A stretch of DNA of 64,000 bases, taken from Conoideocrella luteorostrata. Lineage: Eukaryota; Ascomycota; Sordariomycetes; Hypocreales; Clavicipitaceae. The first letter of the stretch is position 1. Every line of letters begins with the position of its first letter. The stretch spans positions 62,001 to 126,000 of the forward strand of contig JASWJB010000074.1 in assembly GCA_032433595.1 (NCBI GenBank), written 5' to 3'. The position numbers were made by a program, and so were the translations under genes. Below are positions 1 through 11,025 of the stretch, in pieces. The notes beneath the pieces are model-generated. The model was not told the DNA's origin and searched no databases. It saw only the letters and a list, made by a program, of their open reading frames with translations.

Positions 1-225
1 CTACCATGTTGTTAATGACGGCTCAGTTCCCGGAGTTTTACGATATGGGGGATGGATTGAGAATAGTTTCGGATGGGTAGTACGATGATTCAACCTAGAT
101 TACAGTACTCGTCCTGTTTAAAAGCTAGCACATCTTTCCAAATAATTTCCAAATGAGGAAAACTTCCCTAACTTCGTCCACATACGCATACATAGATTCT
201 AGTTCAGCCTTGCCTAGAATGAGCC

Positions 226-2010
226 TTACCCAGTCACCCGCGGGGTCTTCTCGTGGATGGAGCTGTTGGAGGAAACAGCTCCGGACGATGCAGAATCCGC
301 CACATGCCTAGTTATTTCAACATAGTCGTAGGCATACTCGCCGCACTCTTCGGAGTCCACGCCTTCCTCCTCTCCGGAAACTGACACCCGGAGGCTGAGG
401 CCTGGGATGAGGTTCATCAAGAAGAGGATTATGGAGCTCATTGTGAAGCTCCATGCGGCTGCTGCGCAGATGCCACTTAGCTGGTAGCCTAGCTGGACCC
501 AGTGGTGCTCTATCCAACCGATTGGCGCGTATGCGGTACCGTCAAGGCCCGCAATATATGATCTGGGAATGTGTTAGTTGATGATTTGGTGCGAGTCTTG
601 CTCCAAGGGTGGGTGAGGGAAGAGAAGCACTCACGCTCCAAAGATGCCTGTCAAGATGCCGCCGACGGCACCGCCAATTCCATGCACGGCAAAGATATCG
701 AGAGCGTCATCGACACCAATGAGATACTTGAGTTTGGTTGCCCCGTTGCAGCAAGCACCGCCTACTATTCCAACAATCACTGCACCCCATGGAGTGACAA
801 ATCCAGCTGCGGGGGTGATGGCAACGAGGCCGGAAACGGCTCCGCTGCAGAAGCCGATGGTTCTGGAACACTGTTAGGAATGAAGCCGCAGGTTGAATGA
901 AGGACGGGATAAGTCCTGGTTGGGGAGTCAGTGAGATACGTACGACCACTTCTTCTCCAGTCTGTAATCAAGCAGCATCCAAGTAACAGCGGCGCAGCAG
1001 GCAGCCAAGTTGGTCACGTAGCAGGCCATAACGGCACGGAGGTTCATAGCCAGTGCAGAGCCACCGTTGAAACCGAACCAGCCGACCCAAAGGAAGACGG
1101 TGCCGAGGACAACATTTGTGACGCTGTGAGGGCGGTAAGGAAGACCTTGGGTCGAAGAATAGCCCGTTCGCTTTCCGAGCATGATGGAATAGGCGAGACT
1201 GGCCATCCCTGAATTTATATGAACAGGGCCTCCTCCAGCAAAGTCCAGTGCTCCGAGTTTAAACAGCCAGCCATTCTGGTGAGAGATGTTAGGACCGGTC
1301 ACGGAAGCGGAGGCCAAAAGTTGATCGAAGAGCGAGGGATAACTTACAGGATTCCATGTCCAGTAGGCTATTGGGCAGTAGATAACCGTGGCAAAGAGAA
1401 AAATGAACACCATGCCAGGGAGAATGCGGCCACGATCGGCCACAGCACCTATTAGCAAAGCTGGGCTGGAGGGAAAGTCGTGTTAATAATTGCGAGCAGC
1501 AGTAAGAGAAAATAACGGGAGATACTGACGTAATAGAAGCAAACATTCCCTGGTAAAGACAAAAGAGAATATCTGGCAGATTTGCAGATCCATTAGGCTG
1601 CGCGAGGGTGTTCATCAACCCAAACTGAGTGAGGTCACCAAGAAACGAGCTTCCTGTCCTACTGAATGCGAGAGAATAGCCCCAGAAAAACCACTGAAAC
1701 CCGACGACTGCGACGGATATCATGGACAGCAGGATCAGTTGTAAGGCTGACTTTCGCCGCGCGAGACCGCCATAGAAGAAGCCAACACCGGGGATCATGA
1801 GCAATACGAGAACGGACGATACAGTCAAAAATGCCAAGTGGCCCGTCTAACATTTTCAAGTCAGCCATATATGCCCTCAACAAGATGTTAAAATGTTCAT
1901 GAGCAGCACTCTCATCTTACATCGTAAAACATGTTGAGATCCTGGACGCCGGAGGAGCGACCATCGTCGGCAGTGCCGGCAGTGCCGTTGTATGTGGCGG
2001 CGGCAACCAT
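226..2010 (-). CDS. Ammonium transporter of the Amt/MEP family
   Basis: Plasma-membrane ammonium permease that takes up NH4+ for nitrogen assimilation. Six exons are read on the minus strand: 2010-1921, 1846-1530, 1465-1348, 1275-944, 862-635 and 562-226, summing to 1422 nt (473 aa). All splice sites are GT-AG and the reading frame closes. Family landmarks are the N-terminal LMIPGVGFFYGGLARRKSAL segment, the signature DFAGGGPVHINSG, which holds the first pore histidine, and VDDALDIFAVHGIGGAVGG, which holds the second. The C-tail EYAYDYVEI is the usual cytosolic end. The third intron (1276-1347) is 72 bp and has no in-frame stop, so retaining it would insert 24 residues. The start at 2010 is the first ATG ahead of the conserved QDLNMFYD segment. 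Upstream DNA has WGATAR elements of the kind used by AreA/NIT2 regulators. The closest relatives would be fungal MepA/MepB; I cannot say which paralogue. Confidence 0.95.
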
Positions 2011-3795
2011 GATGATGGTCTGAAAGCCGACGATACTGTAGAATTTGTTGTCGCAAGAAAAAAGATCAAGAGTGACGAAGCTGGATGAATAAAAAAAAGA
2101 CCTCAGACACGGGATGGGATGATCGGCAGGGCTGGAAGATTATATGTCCACTATATGCATGGAAGCTCCTGCAATGTAACATATATCAAGCTTATAGCAT
2201 AACCATCGATACGCCACTTTTCTGTGATCCCAAGACCAGAACTAGTTTTCAATAGTCAGATTATTCGGCTGGGAAGGTGTGGCATTGTGGTTTTAGCACC
2301 AACGCCTATCGGAAAATGAACGACAAACACTTTGGGAAAAGATACTGGGCCCACGGCCACGCGAGCTTTGCGTCGAGCCACCTCCTGGTCTGGCTTGTCT
2401 CAGCTGATATCCCAGGGCATACCAACCAGCTATTAAGGATATCTTATCAGGGGACGGAAGAAGCGCTACGCTAATCGGCTCAACTCACAGCCACTCATTG
2501 TCTTTGAAGGATGCGACAGGAGAATCTTGTCGATAACGCGGTCGTTGCGGCTGACAGAATCCTTTGTCCATAAATACAATACTAATCCCACCAAGCCATG
2601 GATGGTTTCCCGTATGGCCCAGCAGCATCTTGGCATCTGTTCGTTTTGCTGGACTAGCAGATAAGCGGCCAGTTGTTATTATACTCTGTGCCAAGGCACA
2701 TGTCGTGATAAGTTGACTTCATGCCGCAAGGGTCATACAGCTGCTAAGAAAAGTCTCCCACTTGAGACATTAGATATTATGATTGCCGAAAGTTAAGAAC
2801 CACCTGCCAAGCATAGAAAGACACAAGTGGTGTCAAGGCGCGACTGCGGCGCAGCATCCATCAGGTGAGAGATACGTAGCCGAGAGACACATTCTCAAAG
2901 AAGGCAGTTTGTCGTACGTCAAGCTTTGCCTAGGAGGGCCCATGTCGTGCTTATCAGTGGTTCTGTTAATTGGCTCATCGAAGCAAGCCACAGCTGTTGG
3001 GCGCAAAGGAGCCGTATCGTGCATGAGATAGCAACCTGGGGGCCAATACTACGGCGCCGCTGATTGGCCGGCCATGCGAGCCGTTATCGCAACTTGCACG
3101 ATGGGGGCCACTAGCCAAACAGTAATACATTACGCGTGTTGCGACAGGATTTGACATTCATTACAGTATTATGGTGAGCCCAACAACTAACTACTATCTG
3201 CGTCCTTTTCAGGAGCAAAAGTTGTGGCGAGACGGTGGGAGGGCAGTTTTGCTTTGTCTTTGCGAGCCTCTGACCATATGGTGCACAGCCGCTCAATGAC
3301 AAAAGTCTCCAACATGGCACGACATTGAGAATGATGTCCTAGGTATGCGGGCCATCCGAGCCGATCCAGCTTATTATTAAAGTGCCAGCACCTGGCATGA
3401 GGGCACGGTGTCGTCAGGGGAATAAAGGCGGGCGATAACTTCATCCCTGCCGCCTCCACAGCTCCCTGCACCATTGTCAAACGAAGTGTCTTCGGAGTAT
3501 TCCGCTCCCGGTATTGAGTCCATGGTGGTTGTTATCCACCAGCCTCGTAGCTGCGTGTTCGGGTTGCCTATTCTTGCAAACCGATTTGGCGGCTTGCAGA
3601 TGAACAACGTGGCCGAGCCATGGCTGCTGTGACTGAAGTATTCCCACCAGTATGAGCTTGGCAGGTTGCAATTCGAAACCTCTCTCAATTGATGTAGTGA
3701 TTGAGCATATTCGCTGGCGTGATCCAGTTCATTAACCAACAGATTTCCTCGCCGTCGCGGCTTGCATACAGCTTTATGGACTCCCGCCATATGAA
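2011..3795. other. Intergenic region upstream of the ammonium transporter
   Basis: No convincing gene is seen. Several short overlapping frames occur, including a 147-codon minus-strand frame at 3377-3820 that runs into the 3' end of the next gene; they lack domain content and look incidental. WGATAR cores are present at 2444-2449 (minus strand), 2706-2711 and 3026-3031, consistent with but not proof of nitrogen control of the transporter. Confidence 0.5.
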
Positions 3796-4410
3796 TCATG
3801 GCTGTAATTCTGCCCGCCACTCATCTTCCAGCTCCAAAAGCCTCCTGGATACATCCCAAGGAACTACCTCCTCTAAAACCTTCCGCTGCTCGGGCGAGAT
3901 CTGGTCAAGGACAAATTTACTGACGGTAGCGGCGTCTCGTTCCATTGGGCGCCCAATGCCGATGGCAACCCGTGCAAATGGCGACGATGGATACTTGCTT
4001 TGAGATAACGAGTTTTTGACACTTTTGATACCATTATGGCCTCGATGACTTCGATCCCACGGCGTGAGCCTGACATCTCCAAAGGCTTTTTCCAGCTCAT
4101 CGTGAACAATAACAAGGCTTAGAGTTGACGCATCATGTTGTTTGACCATTTCTTGCCATGCTTTCGCAACAAAAGAACCTGAAATATTCATCAGAGTCGG
4201 TGACTGAACAAGCGTATACTTTGGTCCCTGAGATACTCGACATGCCAGTTTGCCAAATGTCATCTCACGGAACGAGGACTGCTTGAGAACTCTGACGAGG
4301 CCATTGAGGGCAAAGTGGCCAGCTGAATGAAGACTTTCGTACTTGGGCAAAGGGTTTCCGAGGCTGACCACTAGAAACCGAGGATTAAACATGATGACAC
4401 TCTGGCACAC
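3796..4410 (-). CDS. Peptidyl-tRNA hydrolase, bacterial-type (Pth family)
   Basis: Single-exon 204-aa protein. It is a Pth-type esterase that releases tRNA from peptidyl-tRNA dropped by stalled ribosomes; fungal members of this bacterial-type family usually serve mitochondria. Motifs in order: a GNP..Y segment near residue 18 followed by the histidine of the degenerate TRHN box (LHSAGHFALN), VHDELEKAFGDVRL in the middle with the family's conserved Asp, and GHNGIKSV, a family hallmark. Two candidate starts exist, Met1 at 4410 and Met7 at 4392; the second sits directly before the conserved core. No strong mitochondrial presequence is visible, so the localisation is inferred from the family. It is divergent from the BAR-protein gene, with about 330 bp between the two ATGs. 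Confidence 0.9.
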   Translation of the reverse strand: MCQSVIMFNPRFLVVSLGNPLPKYESLHSAGHFALNGLVRVLKQSSFREMTFGKLACRVSQGPKYTLVQSPTLMNISGSFVAKAWQEMVKQHDASTLSLVIVHDELEKAFGDVRLTPWDRSHRGHNGIKSVKNSLSQSKYPSSPFARVAIGIGRPMERDAATVSKFVLDQISPEQRKVLEEVVPWDVSRRLLELEDEWRAELQP

Positions 4411-4738
4411 AATATGGACAGGTCACAGCATAGCAAATCATCTCATTTGCGAGATGGACGCGGTATCACGTGACGATCAAAAGTTGTGGCGGAGCATTGA
4501 TTGATGCCTTGCCTTTTTCGTAGTAGCTGCGCCTCACCACCACTGACGTAGATGCGATGCATCGATTGGCGTGGCTTCGCAACCTGATTATTAGTCTTCC
4601 AACCAACAGTCTTTCCCCGCGATCTCCAGCGCCAACGTTCATTATTGTCTCCGCCAGCACGAACCGACTGCAAAAGAACTCGTCCTTGCGACCTGATAAT
4701 TACTCTTTCATTTCTATACCGAAACACAACCGGCCAAG
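4411..4738. promoter_or_regulatory. Short bidirectional promoter interval
   Basis: 328 bp lie between the divergent starts of the peptidyl-tRNA hydrolase and the Rvs161-like gene. The sequence just before the plus-strand ATG is CT-rich and then AC-rich, typical of fungal leaders. No TATA box is evident and no gene is supported here. Confidence 0.4.
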
Positions 4739-5746
4739 ATGTCGTGGGCAGGTTGGTATCCGGATCCTGCGATATATTTGAGGCGGGCTGACAGTTGTCT
4801 TAGGGTTCAAGAAGAATGTGAACCGCGCGACGACGCAGGTGATGATGAAGACGGGTAAGAACTATGCTCTGAGTATCCATTCCGCTGTCTCTGACTGTAG
4901 AAACTAGGTCATGTGGAGAAGACAAATGATCGTGATTATGAGGTCGAGGAAAGGTAAAACGAACAATTGGAGACAGAGCGCTGTTTAACATCAGTCACTG
5001 ACATTGGACTTAGACGCTTCAAAACCATGGAGGCAGCTTCGATGCGGCTGCAAAAAGAAGCCAAAGGATATTTAGATTCTCTTCGAGGTTAGAATACCGC
5101 GAAACCCGCGTTCCTTAGATCCGACTAACGTTATGCCTGGACAGCCATGACTGCATCGCAAATGCGGATAGCGGAAACTATCGATGCTTTTTACGGAGAC
5201 TCCGGCGCCAGAGATGGTGTCAGCAGAAGCTACAAACAAGCTGTGGAGGACCTTGATGCCGAGACGATCAAAGCCTTGGATGGCCCATATCGAACAACGG
5301 TGCTAGACCCGATCACCCGATTCTGCGCCTACTTCCCCGATGTCAATGAATGTATCAAGAAGCGAGGCCATAAACTCTTAGACTATGATGCGCTACGCGC
5401 TAAAGTCAAGAAACTAGCCGAAAAGCCTGACAAAGATGCGACCAAGCTGCCCCGAACGGAAAAGGAACTTGAAATGGCCAGAGTTGCGTACGAGCAGCTC
5501 AATGAGCAGCTCAGCTCAGAATTACCTCAGTTGATTGACCTGCGGGTGCCGTATCTGGACCCAACGTTTGAAGCACTGGTAAAAATTCAACTTCGATTTT
5601 GCGCCGAGGCGTACTCGCGAATGGCCCAAGTACAGCAATATCTGGATGCAGACACGAGAGATTTGTATGCAGAGGGACATTTAGATGCAAGGGTAGAGCA
5701 GGTTCTGCAGGAGATCCGAGAACTCAGCATCAGCGGAACGGTATAG
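4739..5746 (+). CDS. BAR-domain protein, Rvs161/Hob3 type
   Basis: Amphiphysin-like N-BAR protein that bends membranes at endocytic sites and links to actin patch organisation. Five exons: 4739-4751, 4804-4854, 4908-4953, 5014-5087 and 5145-5746, totalling 786 nt (261 aa), close to yeast Rvs161 (265 aa). The first exon is only 13 nt (MSWAG) and the track-visible large frame starting at 5147 is merely the last exon. Diagnostic strings are REYEVEERRF-like YEVEERRFKTMEAASMRLQ across exons 3-4 and AMTASQMRIAETIDAFYGD at the exon 4/5 junction. There is no SH3 domain, which distinguishes it from Rvs167. The acidic and basic heptad-rich helix from residue ~135 to ~175 fits BAR dimer helices. All introns are 52-60 bp GT-AG introns. 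Confidence 0.95.
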
Positions 5747-6094
5747 AACCTGTCATTCCGGAAACGGAGAGATTGGTGGGGCCTTTTCAAGGTGATGCAT
5801 GGCATTTGGCTGGTTATATAGGCGTATGGTATGAGCCTATGGAGGCTTTATTGTAGATTTTAATTCTTCATTTCACAGCTTTGTAGTCTATGAGTATAGC
5901 ATGTGTACTACATTTTGTTCGCTCCGAACTAGGACCAATGGCAAGATCCCATGGCCTAGTGGAGGACATTCGGGTATCATATATCATTGTATCCTAACGT
6001 CTACTGCAGACGGATCTTTGTGCTTACTCGTCAGCCTGGGTTTATTCGACTGATCACTGATACTAGCACTCTTGCTCCTGTTGTTGAAGGGCGG
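5747..6094. other. Convergent 3' intergenic spacer
   Basis: 348 bp lie between the ends of the Rvs161-like (+) and Dcp1 (-) genes. It is AT-richer than its surroundings and would hold both 3' UTRs and poly(A) signals. No gene is seen. Confidence 0.5.
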
Positions 6095-6760
6095 CTAGTT
6101 AGCAGGTTGACGCTCTTGTTGCTGTCCAAACAAATCACTCAGTGATAGTCTCCTCCCAATAGCCTGCATCGCGGGCCCAGCCTCTGCCCCAGCCTCCAAA
6201 TCTTGCTCTTCGGTGGTCGCTGTCGATCTCGCGACTTTCCAGCTCTCCTGTATCATGGCACCGTTTATCTCTCTTGTCTCGTCCTTGTCGTTATGTATCC
6301 AGAGTCCAATAACCTTATCACCTTCCTCCCAGTCACCCTCCACTTTCAGTATGACCAACTCACCAGCAATCTCTACATGGCTCACCCGCGCAAGGTCCAC
6401 CACTAGGTTATCCAACGCCCGACGGTTCAGGACGAAAACACACGCTCTTGGCTGATGAGTATCGGGGAGGGATGACTGTGCACAGACAAATATTGTGCCC
6501 TCGATGCCGGACTTGTCCCAGCTTTCTGAGTTGCTGTCGAAAGTGTATACCACTGCATTTGCGGCAATGGAGAGAATGGCCTGGATGGAAGGGAGGTATC
6601 GTTGGAGAACGGAGACGTTAAGTTCAGTGTTTGTGCGTGGTGGGGGAGGCGCGTAGGACGCATGGAATGCGGCGGCATCGGATTCATAGTCGTAGATAGC
6701 TGGTATTAAATTTGAGGGTTGGCGAGCGTGTCGCGCCTTGCGAGGCGTCTGTCTGCTCAT
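6095..6760 (-). CDS. mRNA-decapping regulator Dcp1
   Basis: Single-exon 221-aa protein. Dcp1 is the EVH1-fold activator of the decapping enzyme Dcp2 in cytoplasmic P-bodies. The conserved N-terminal signature is visible: LNVSVLQRYLPSIQAIL followed by AANAVVYTF and SWDKSGIEGTIFVC, where aromatic and Gly-Thr residues form the EVH1 core. The middle has the FVLNRRALDNLVVDL and IGLWIHND segments that close the fold. The C-terminal ~50 residues are polar and Glu/Ala-rich, ending in RLSLSDLFGQQQE, a short motif common in fungal Dcp1 tails. The length fits filamentous-fungal members, which exceed the 127-aa fission yeast protein. It is divergent from the 5-phosphatase gene. Confidence 0.9.
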   Translation of the reverse strand: MSRQTPRKARHARQPSNLIPAIYDYESDAAAFHASYAPPPPRTNTELNVSVLQRYLPSIQAILSIAANAVVYTFDSNSESWDKSGIEGTIFVCAQSSLPDTHQPRACVFVLNRRALDNLVVDLARVSHVEIAGELVILKVEGDWEEGDKVIGLWIHNDKDETREINGAMIQESWKVARSTATTEEQDLEAGAEAGPAMQAIGRRLSLSDLFGQQQERQPAN

Positions 6761-7513
6761 TCTGAACAGGAGCTTTGTTCAAAGAACGATGGCCAGTGGG
6801 CAGCTCTTGGACAGCAATCGCGCAGTGACAAGGTGTGACGAGATATGAACAGCCCGCAGAAGAAACTCTAATAGTACGACTGACGCTATGTCACCATGCA
6901 GGATGTTTAGAGCAATTTGCGGAGCGATAGGCTGGAAAACATCTATGTTGTGTCGCTGTCCGGCGACAGCAACGACATCAGAAGCAGCCGGGGGGGTCTG
7001 CCAGGTCCGTCGTTCGACGCACAGACCCTTATCGATAGCGCATTGGGTGCTTCCACTGCCAGCCCACTTACTGGCTGCGAGTCCCTCCCAGCCAACCCAG
7101 ATACCCAAGTACTCCTCCGTATGACGCTATACGTGCTGTATCAACAGCCTAAGCAAGACGCACCACAGGGCTCAACTAAATCGCGGGGCAAATTGTCCGA
7201 TAGCATGCCGTCACCTGAACGCAATCCGTCACGTACATCTAGCCGCGTATCTTTGTGTGCTTGATTACGGAGTAGTCGAGTCCGATCTGCATAATCAAGA
7301 CGTTTTGCCGAAACGGCATTATGACACTTTAAGTACGACATTTTTCTGACGTGCGCACTCCTATCATTATTTAAGCCGTACGTGCCGTGCTGATTCGAAG
7401 CGCCATCAACACTTACCATCATGGTCTAGATCGCCCGATTCGGAGCCACACACCAGCATCCATCAGGGCGCCGGTAACTCAGCTGTTGTTCCTCTTCAGG
7501 TGCTTCAAACATC
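6761..7513. other. Intergenic region between divergent dcp1 and the 5-phosphatase
   Basis: 753 bp with only short overlapping frames and no recognisable domain. One copy of the TACGGAGTA 9-mer lies at 7266-7274. The interval presumably contains both promoters. Confidence 0.45.
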
Positions 7514-10444
7514 ATGACCGCTCCGGAGAGCCCCCAGTCAACTCATACAGAGTCGTTCGAACCGGTCGACTTACAAACTACGCCGCAGTCCCTCAGCCGA
7601 GCTGTTCTTGCCCGGCGCTCCGAGTATGTTCGACCACACAAGATCCGAGTTAAAATTGGCGCGTGGAATGTTGCTGCTTGTCCCGGGACAGATAAGGACT
7701 TGGCAAGATGGTTTGTCGATGGAGAGGGCATTGACAAGCATTTTGCGGCCTTGGACTTGTCCCGCAACCCAGCCGTCGCACATAATTTGTACTCGAGTAA
7801 TGAGGACGATCCTGACTCTGTACGCCTTTTGGGAGGCAATGACATTGGACTTTACGTTCTAGGTCTACAAGAAGTCGTGGATTTGAACACTACCAAGGAA
7901 TATGTGAACCGTGCAGTCAAGGTTGACAACTCGTCAACCGACAAGTGGCAAGCTGCCCTCGAGGCTGCAATGCCTCCAGGCTACCAACTCATCGTGTCGG
8001 AGCAAATGACTGGCTTGCTCTTACTAATTTACGCATCTCCCGAGATAGCTCCAACTGTTACAAATGTCAGCACTAAACAAGTCGGTACTGGCCTCCTAGG
8101 GTACTTTGGAAACAAGGGCGCAGTTACCTCTCGTCTGGTTCTAGGTGAAACAACTCGTATGGTGTTTGTCAACTGCCATCTGGCTAGTGGCGCAGGATCG
8201 AACTACTTGGACCGACGGTGTTGGGACGTTGATCAAATCCTTAGCAAAACGAAGTTCGATCCTGTTGTACATGCCGGCGTGTCCGAGGATGAAGGCGAAG
8301 TGATTGGCGATGAAGATTTTGCGTTCTGGTTTGGTGACCTCAATTTTCGGCTTGATGGTCTCCCAGGAGATGATATAAGAAGAATACTTACATTACATAC
8401 TAGAGGAGAGTATGGCTCAAGTAGTGATAAGCCTCCGCCACCTCTGGAAGGTGAAGGCGTTATTGTGATGAGGAATTCCGAGAGTGACGACGATACGACA
8501 ATCAAGTCTTCAGTGCACTCGCGGCAACAGAGTTTTGATTCTGAAACCACACTTCCGGATCCTGATGACTTTCCTGAAGATCCCAGTCAAGACCCTATGT
8601 CGCTCCAGGCGACATTAGACTCCCTGCTCCCCCATGACCAACTTCGGAGAGTGATAGCGCAGCGCAAGGCCTTTCATGACGGGTGGAAGGAAGGTCACAT
8701 CACGTTCTTACCGACATACAAGTACGATGTCGGCACTATCGGGTTGTTTGATTCTAGTGAAAAGCAGCGGTCTCCCAGTTGGTGTGATCGCATTCTCTAT
8801 CGAACACGGAAAGACAAGCAGGACCATGACATAAGAGTGCGGGAGGAGCTGGAGTCGAGGAAGAAGGATGAGGAAATGAAGTCAAGGGGTATAGATCAAG
8901 ACGATGATGTCCTCTTTAGCTACGATCCTGACACGGATGGCGATGACCAGCTAGCCAATGTTCCGACTCTTGATAATGACGAATACGACGAGACAGAGGA
9001 TAATAAGATTGAAGAGGTAGTCACAAAAGAAGGCTTTCTTGACCGCATCAGTCTCGACATTTACACATCGCACCAGCGAATTTCATCTTCAGATCATAAG
9101 CCGATTATCTCTGTCTTCACACTCGAATATGACGCAGTAGTGCCAGACCTGAAGGCCAAAGTCCACGCAGAGGTTGCGCGAGAGCTTGATAGAGCGGAAA
9201 ACGAAGGACGTCCTGCTGTCACTGTCGTCATGGAAGGAAGCTTAGCTGACCACGAGAGCGTTCTCGACGTCGGAGACATCGGCTTTTTGGAGAGAAAGTC
9301 GTGTGTAGTTACGGTTGCAAACACTGGCAGTGTATCGGCCAAGTTTTCATTTGTTGAAAAGCCTACAACTGACCAAGAAGACTCCGCCACATTGACATGG
9401 CTGACGACTTCTTTCATTCAACCAGATAATGGCCCGTCCACCCATGTAAACAAGATGGTCATTTTGGAACCTGGAGAAACTGTCCTGGCACATATAGAAG
9501 CTCAAGTTTCGACTGTCTCTCATCTACGTGCCCTGAACGATGGCCATGCTAAGCTTGAGGATGTTTTAGTGCTTCGAGTGGAAGGAGGCAGGGATCATTT
9601 TATTCCCACAAAGGCCACATGGCTACCGACGTGTTTTGGTCGCTCCATCGACGAGCTTATCCGGGTTCCTGACGGTGGTATACGGAAGTTCATGTCAGGC
9701 AAGGGTGCCAAAGGGGCGATTCCTTATGATTCTGAGGTTCGCTGCTCAGCTCCTAAAGAGCTTTTTAAACTAACCGAAGCTATTCAAACGCTAGCAGAGC
9801 GGTGTGTGGCTGATGACGCAATGCTGGAAGAAATGATTCTCCCTCAAGAATTGGGCTGGCCATTCGACTCTGCCACATGGACAACAGGCATAGAGGAGCA
9901 GGATTCCATAAAGGCTGGCCTAGTTTCGGCTTTAGATAATGATGCCTCTATTTTCGAGGCTCTACCTGTGGAACTTTCTTCGGTACACAAACTGGAGCTC
10001 TTGTCGTCCATCTTACTCATGTTCTTAGCCTCATTGACCGATGGCCTTGTACCACCACTTCTCTGGGCTAAACTATCTACGGCGCTACCGAATCTGACAT
10101 CTTTGTCACCCGCTACTTGGCCGGATGCTAAGACGCAGATCCTCGACATCTTCTCCTCAGCGCCGAACCACAACATTGCATTTGTCTTTCTGACTTCAAC
10201 ACTGTCTCGTGTAGCTGCGGAACTAAGTCCTACTACAGCAGAGCCAATAATGCCCGGTCTGAGCCGTCGATTAAGTTTTAGGAGGGGTGAAGATGGCGGT
10301 GAAAAGAGGATGAAAATGCGACAAAGGCGGTACGCTGAGATCATTGGATCATTAGCTTTTAGGACAAATGATAGAGATAAGGCTGTGAAAGAGAGGGAAC
10401 GAACTGTGGTTGAGATATTCCTGGGCCGCGAGGCTGGAAGTTAG
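7514..10444 (+). CDS. Inositol polyphosphate 5-phosphatase, OCRL/INPP5B-like
   Basis: Intronless 976-aa protein. It would remove the 5-phosphate of PI(4,5)P2 or related phosphoinositides on endosomal or Golgi membranes. The catalytic IPPc domain spans roughly residues 45-545, with GLQEVVDL (metal-binding Glu), NKGAVTSRL, VNCHLASG, WFGDLNFRLDG, PSWCDRILYR and SSDHKPI in the canonical order. An ASH-like beta domain follows (about 590-715; it includes LERKSCVVTVANTGSVSAKF). The C-terminal ~200 residues (HKLELLSSILLMFLASLTDGLVPPLLW) resemble the catalytically dead RhoGAP module of OCRL. An acidic, Ser-rich insert of about 70 residues splits the catalytic domain between FWFGDLNF and the PSWCDR box. 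The start is the first ATG of the frame. Confidence 0.95.
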   Translation: MTAPESPQSTHTESFEPVDLQTTPQSLSRAVLARRSEYVRPHKIRVKIGAWNVAACPGTDKDLARWFVDGEGIDKHFAALDLSRNPAVAHNLYSSNEDDPDSVRLLGGNDIGLYVLGLQEVVDLNTTKEYVNRAVKVDNSSTDKWQAALEAAMPPGYQLIVSEQMTGLLLLIYASPEIAPTVTNVSTKQVGTGLLGYFGNKGAVTSRLVLGETTRMVFVNCHLASGAGSNYLDRRCWDVDQILSKTKFDPVVHAGVSEDEGEVIGDEDFAFWFGDLNFRLDGLPGDDIRRILTLHTRGEYGSSSDKPPPPLEGEGVIVMRNSESDDDTTIKSSVHSRQQSFDSETTLPDPDDFPEDPSQDPMSLQATLDSLLPHDQLRRVIAQRKAFHDGWKEGHITFLPTYKYDVGTIGLFDSSEKQRSPSWCDRILYRTRKDKQDHDIRVREELESRKKDEEMKSRGIDQDDDVLFSYDPDTDGDDQLANVPTLDNDEYDETEDNKIEEVVTKEGFLDRISLDIYTSHQRISSSDHKPIISVFTLEYDAVVPDLKAKVHAEVARELDRAENEGRPAVTVVMEGSLADHESVLDVGDIGFLERKSCVVTVANTGSVSAKFSFVEKPTTDQEDSATLTWLTTSFIQPDNGPSTHVNKMVILEPGETVLAHIEAQVSTVSHLRALNDGHAKLEDVLVLRVEGGRDHFIPTKATWLPTCFGRSIDELIRVPDGGIRKFMSGKGAKGAIPYDSEVRCSAPKELFKLTEAIQTLAERCVADDAMLEEMILPQELGWPFDSATWTTGIEEQDSIKAGLVSALDNDASIFEALPVELSSVHKLELLSSILLMFLASLTDGLVPPLLWAKLSTALPNLTSLSPATWPDAKTQILDIFSSAPNHNIAFVFLTSTLSRVAAELSPTTAEPIMPGLSRRLSFRRGEDGGEKRMKMRQRRYAEIIGSLAFRTNDRDKAVKERERTVVEIFLGREAGS

Positions 10445-11025
10445 GCGCCAACGACTACAAGACCATACGGTTGGACCAGGTTTCGGCTCAGAGAGCGACT
10501 GACTTGGAGGAGACAGAAGGGTAATAGTATAATTCAATATTCAAGATAGGCCGTATGGTATTTTCTTGTGTATGTGTCCTGCGCGCGTGCATCTGCATAA
10601 GAACACGACTATCCCATAGTTTTTAATACTAAATCATTATAGAGCAGTGCCTGTCATCAGAACAATTTGGATATTTTGCGTGAATCATGTTCAATGGCTG
10701 TGAATCACAGCCTGGAGATGCCTTCCTCATTCAGGCCGCACTCCGTGCTCTCCTTCCACAAAACAAGCAAGTAGACTCACAATTCATGTTGTCTCCATGC
10801 TAGCCTTACCTACCGTTTCTCATGCCTCATTTATAATTTGCTTCTCCCTGGCTCTCTCCGTCTATTCCATCTATTCTTACACTGTCGAATATCCATGGTC
10901 TTCCGTGCAAGCATGGTTTTCCACCTCTATCTAGCACCAACAGCGGAATAAAAAGCGAACGACGCATCCCGAACCGTAACCAGCGACCTACGAAAACCAC
11001 CGAGAGACATAGCCGTACTGAAGGG
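10445..11025. other. Intergenic spacer
   Basis: 581 bp. The downstream half is CT-rich and looks like the leader of the next plus-strand gene. No gene is supported. Confidence 0.4.

Noticed and set aside
3377..3820. 147-codon minus-strand frame
   Set aside because: No recognisable domain; it overlaps the 3' end of the peptidyl-tRNA hydrolase gene and has atypical composition.
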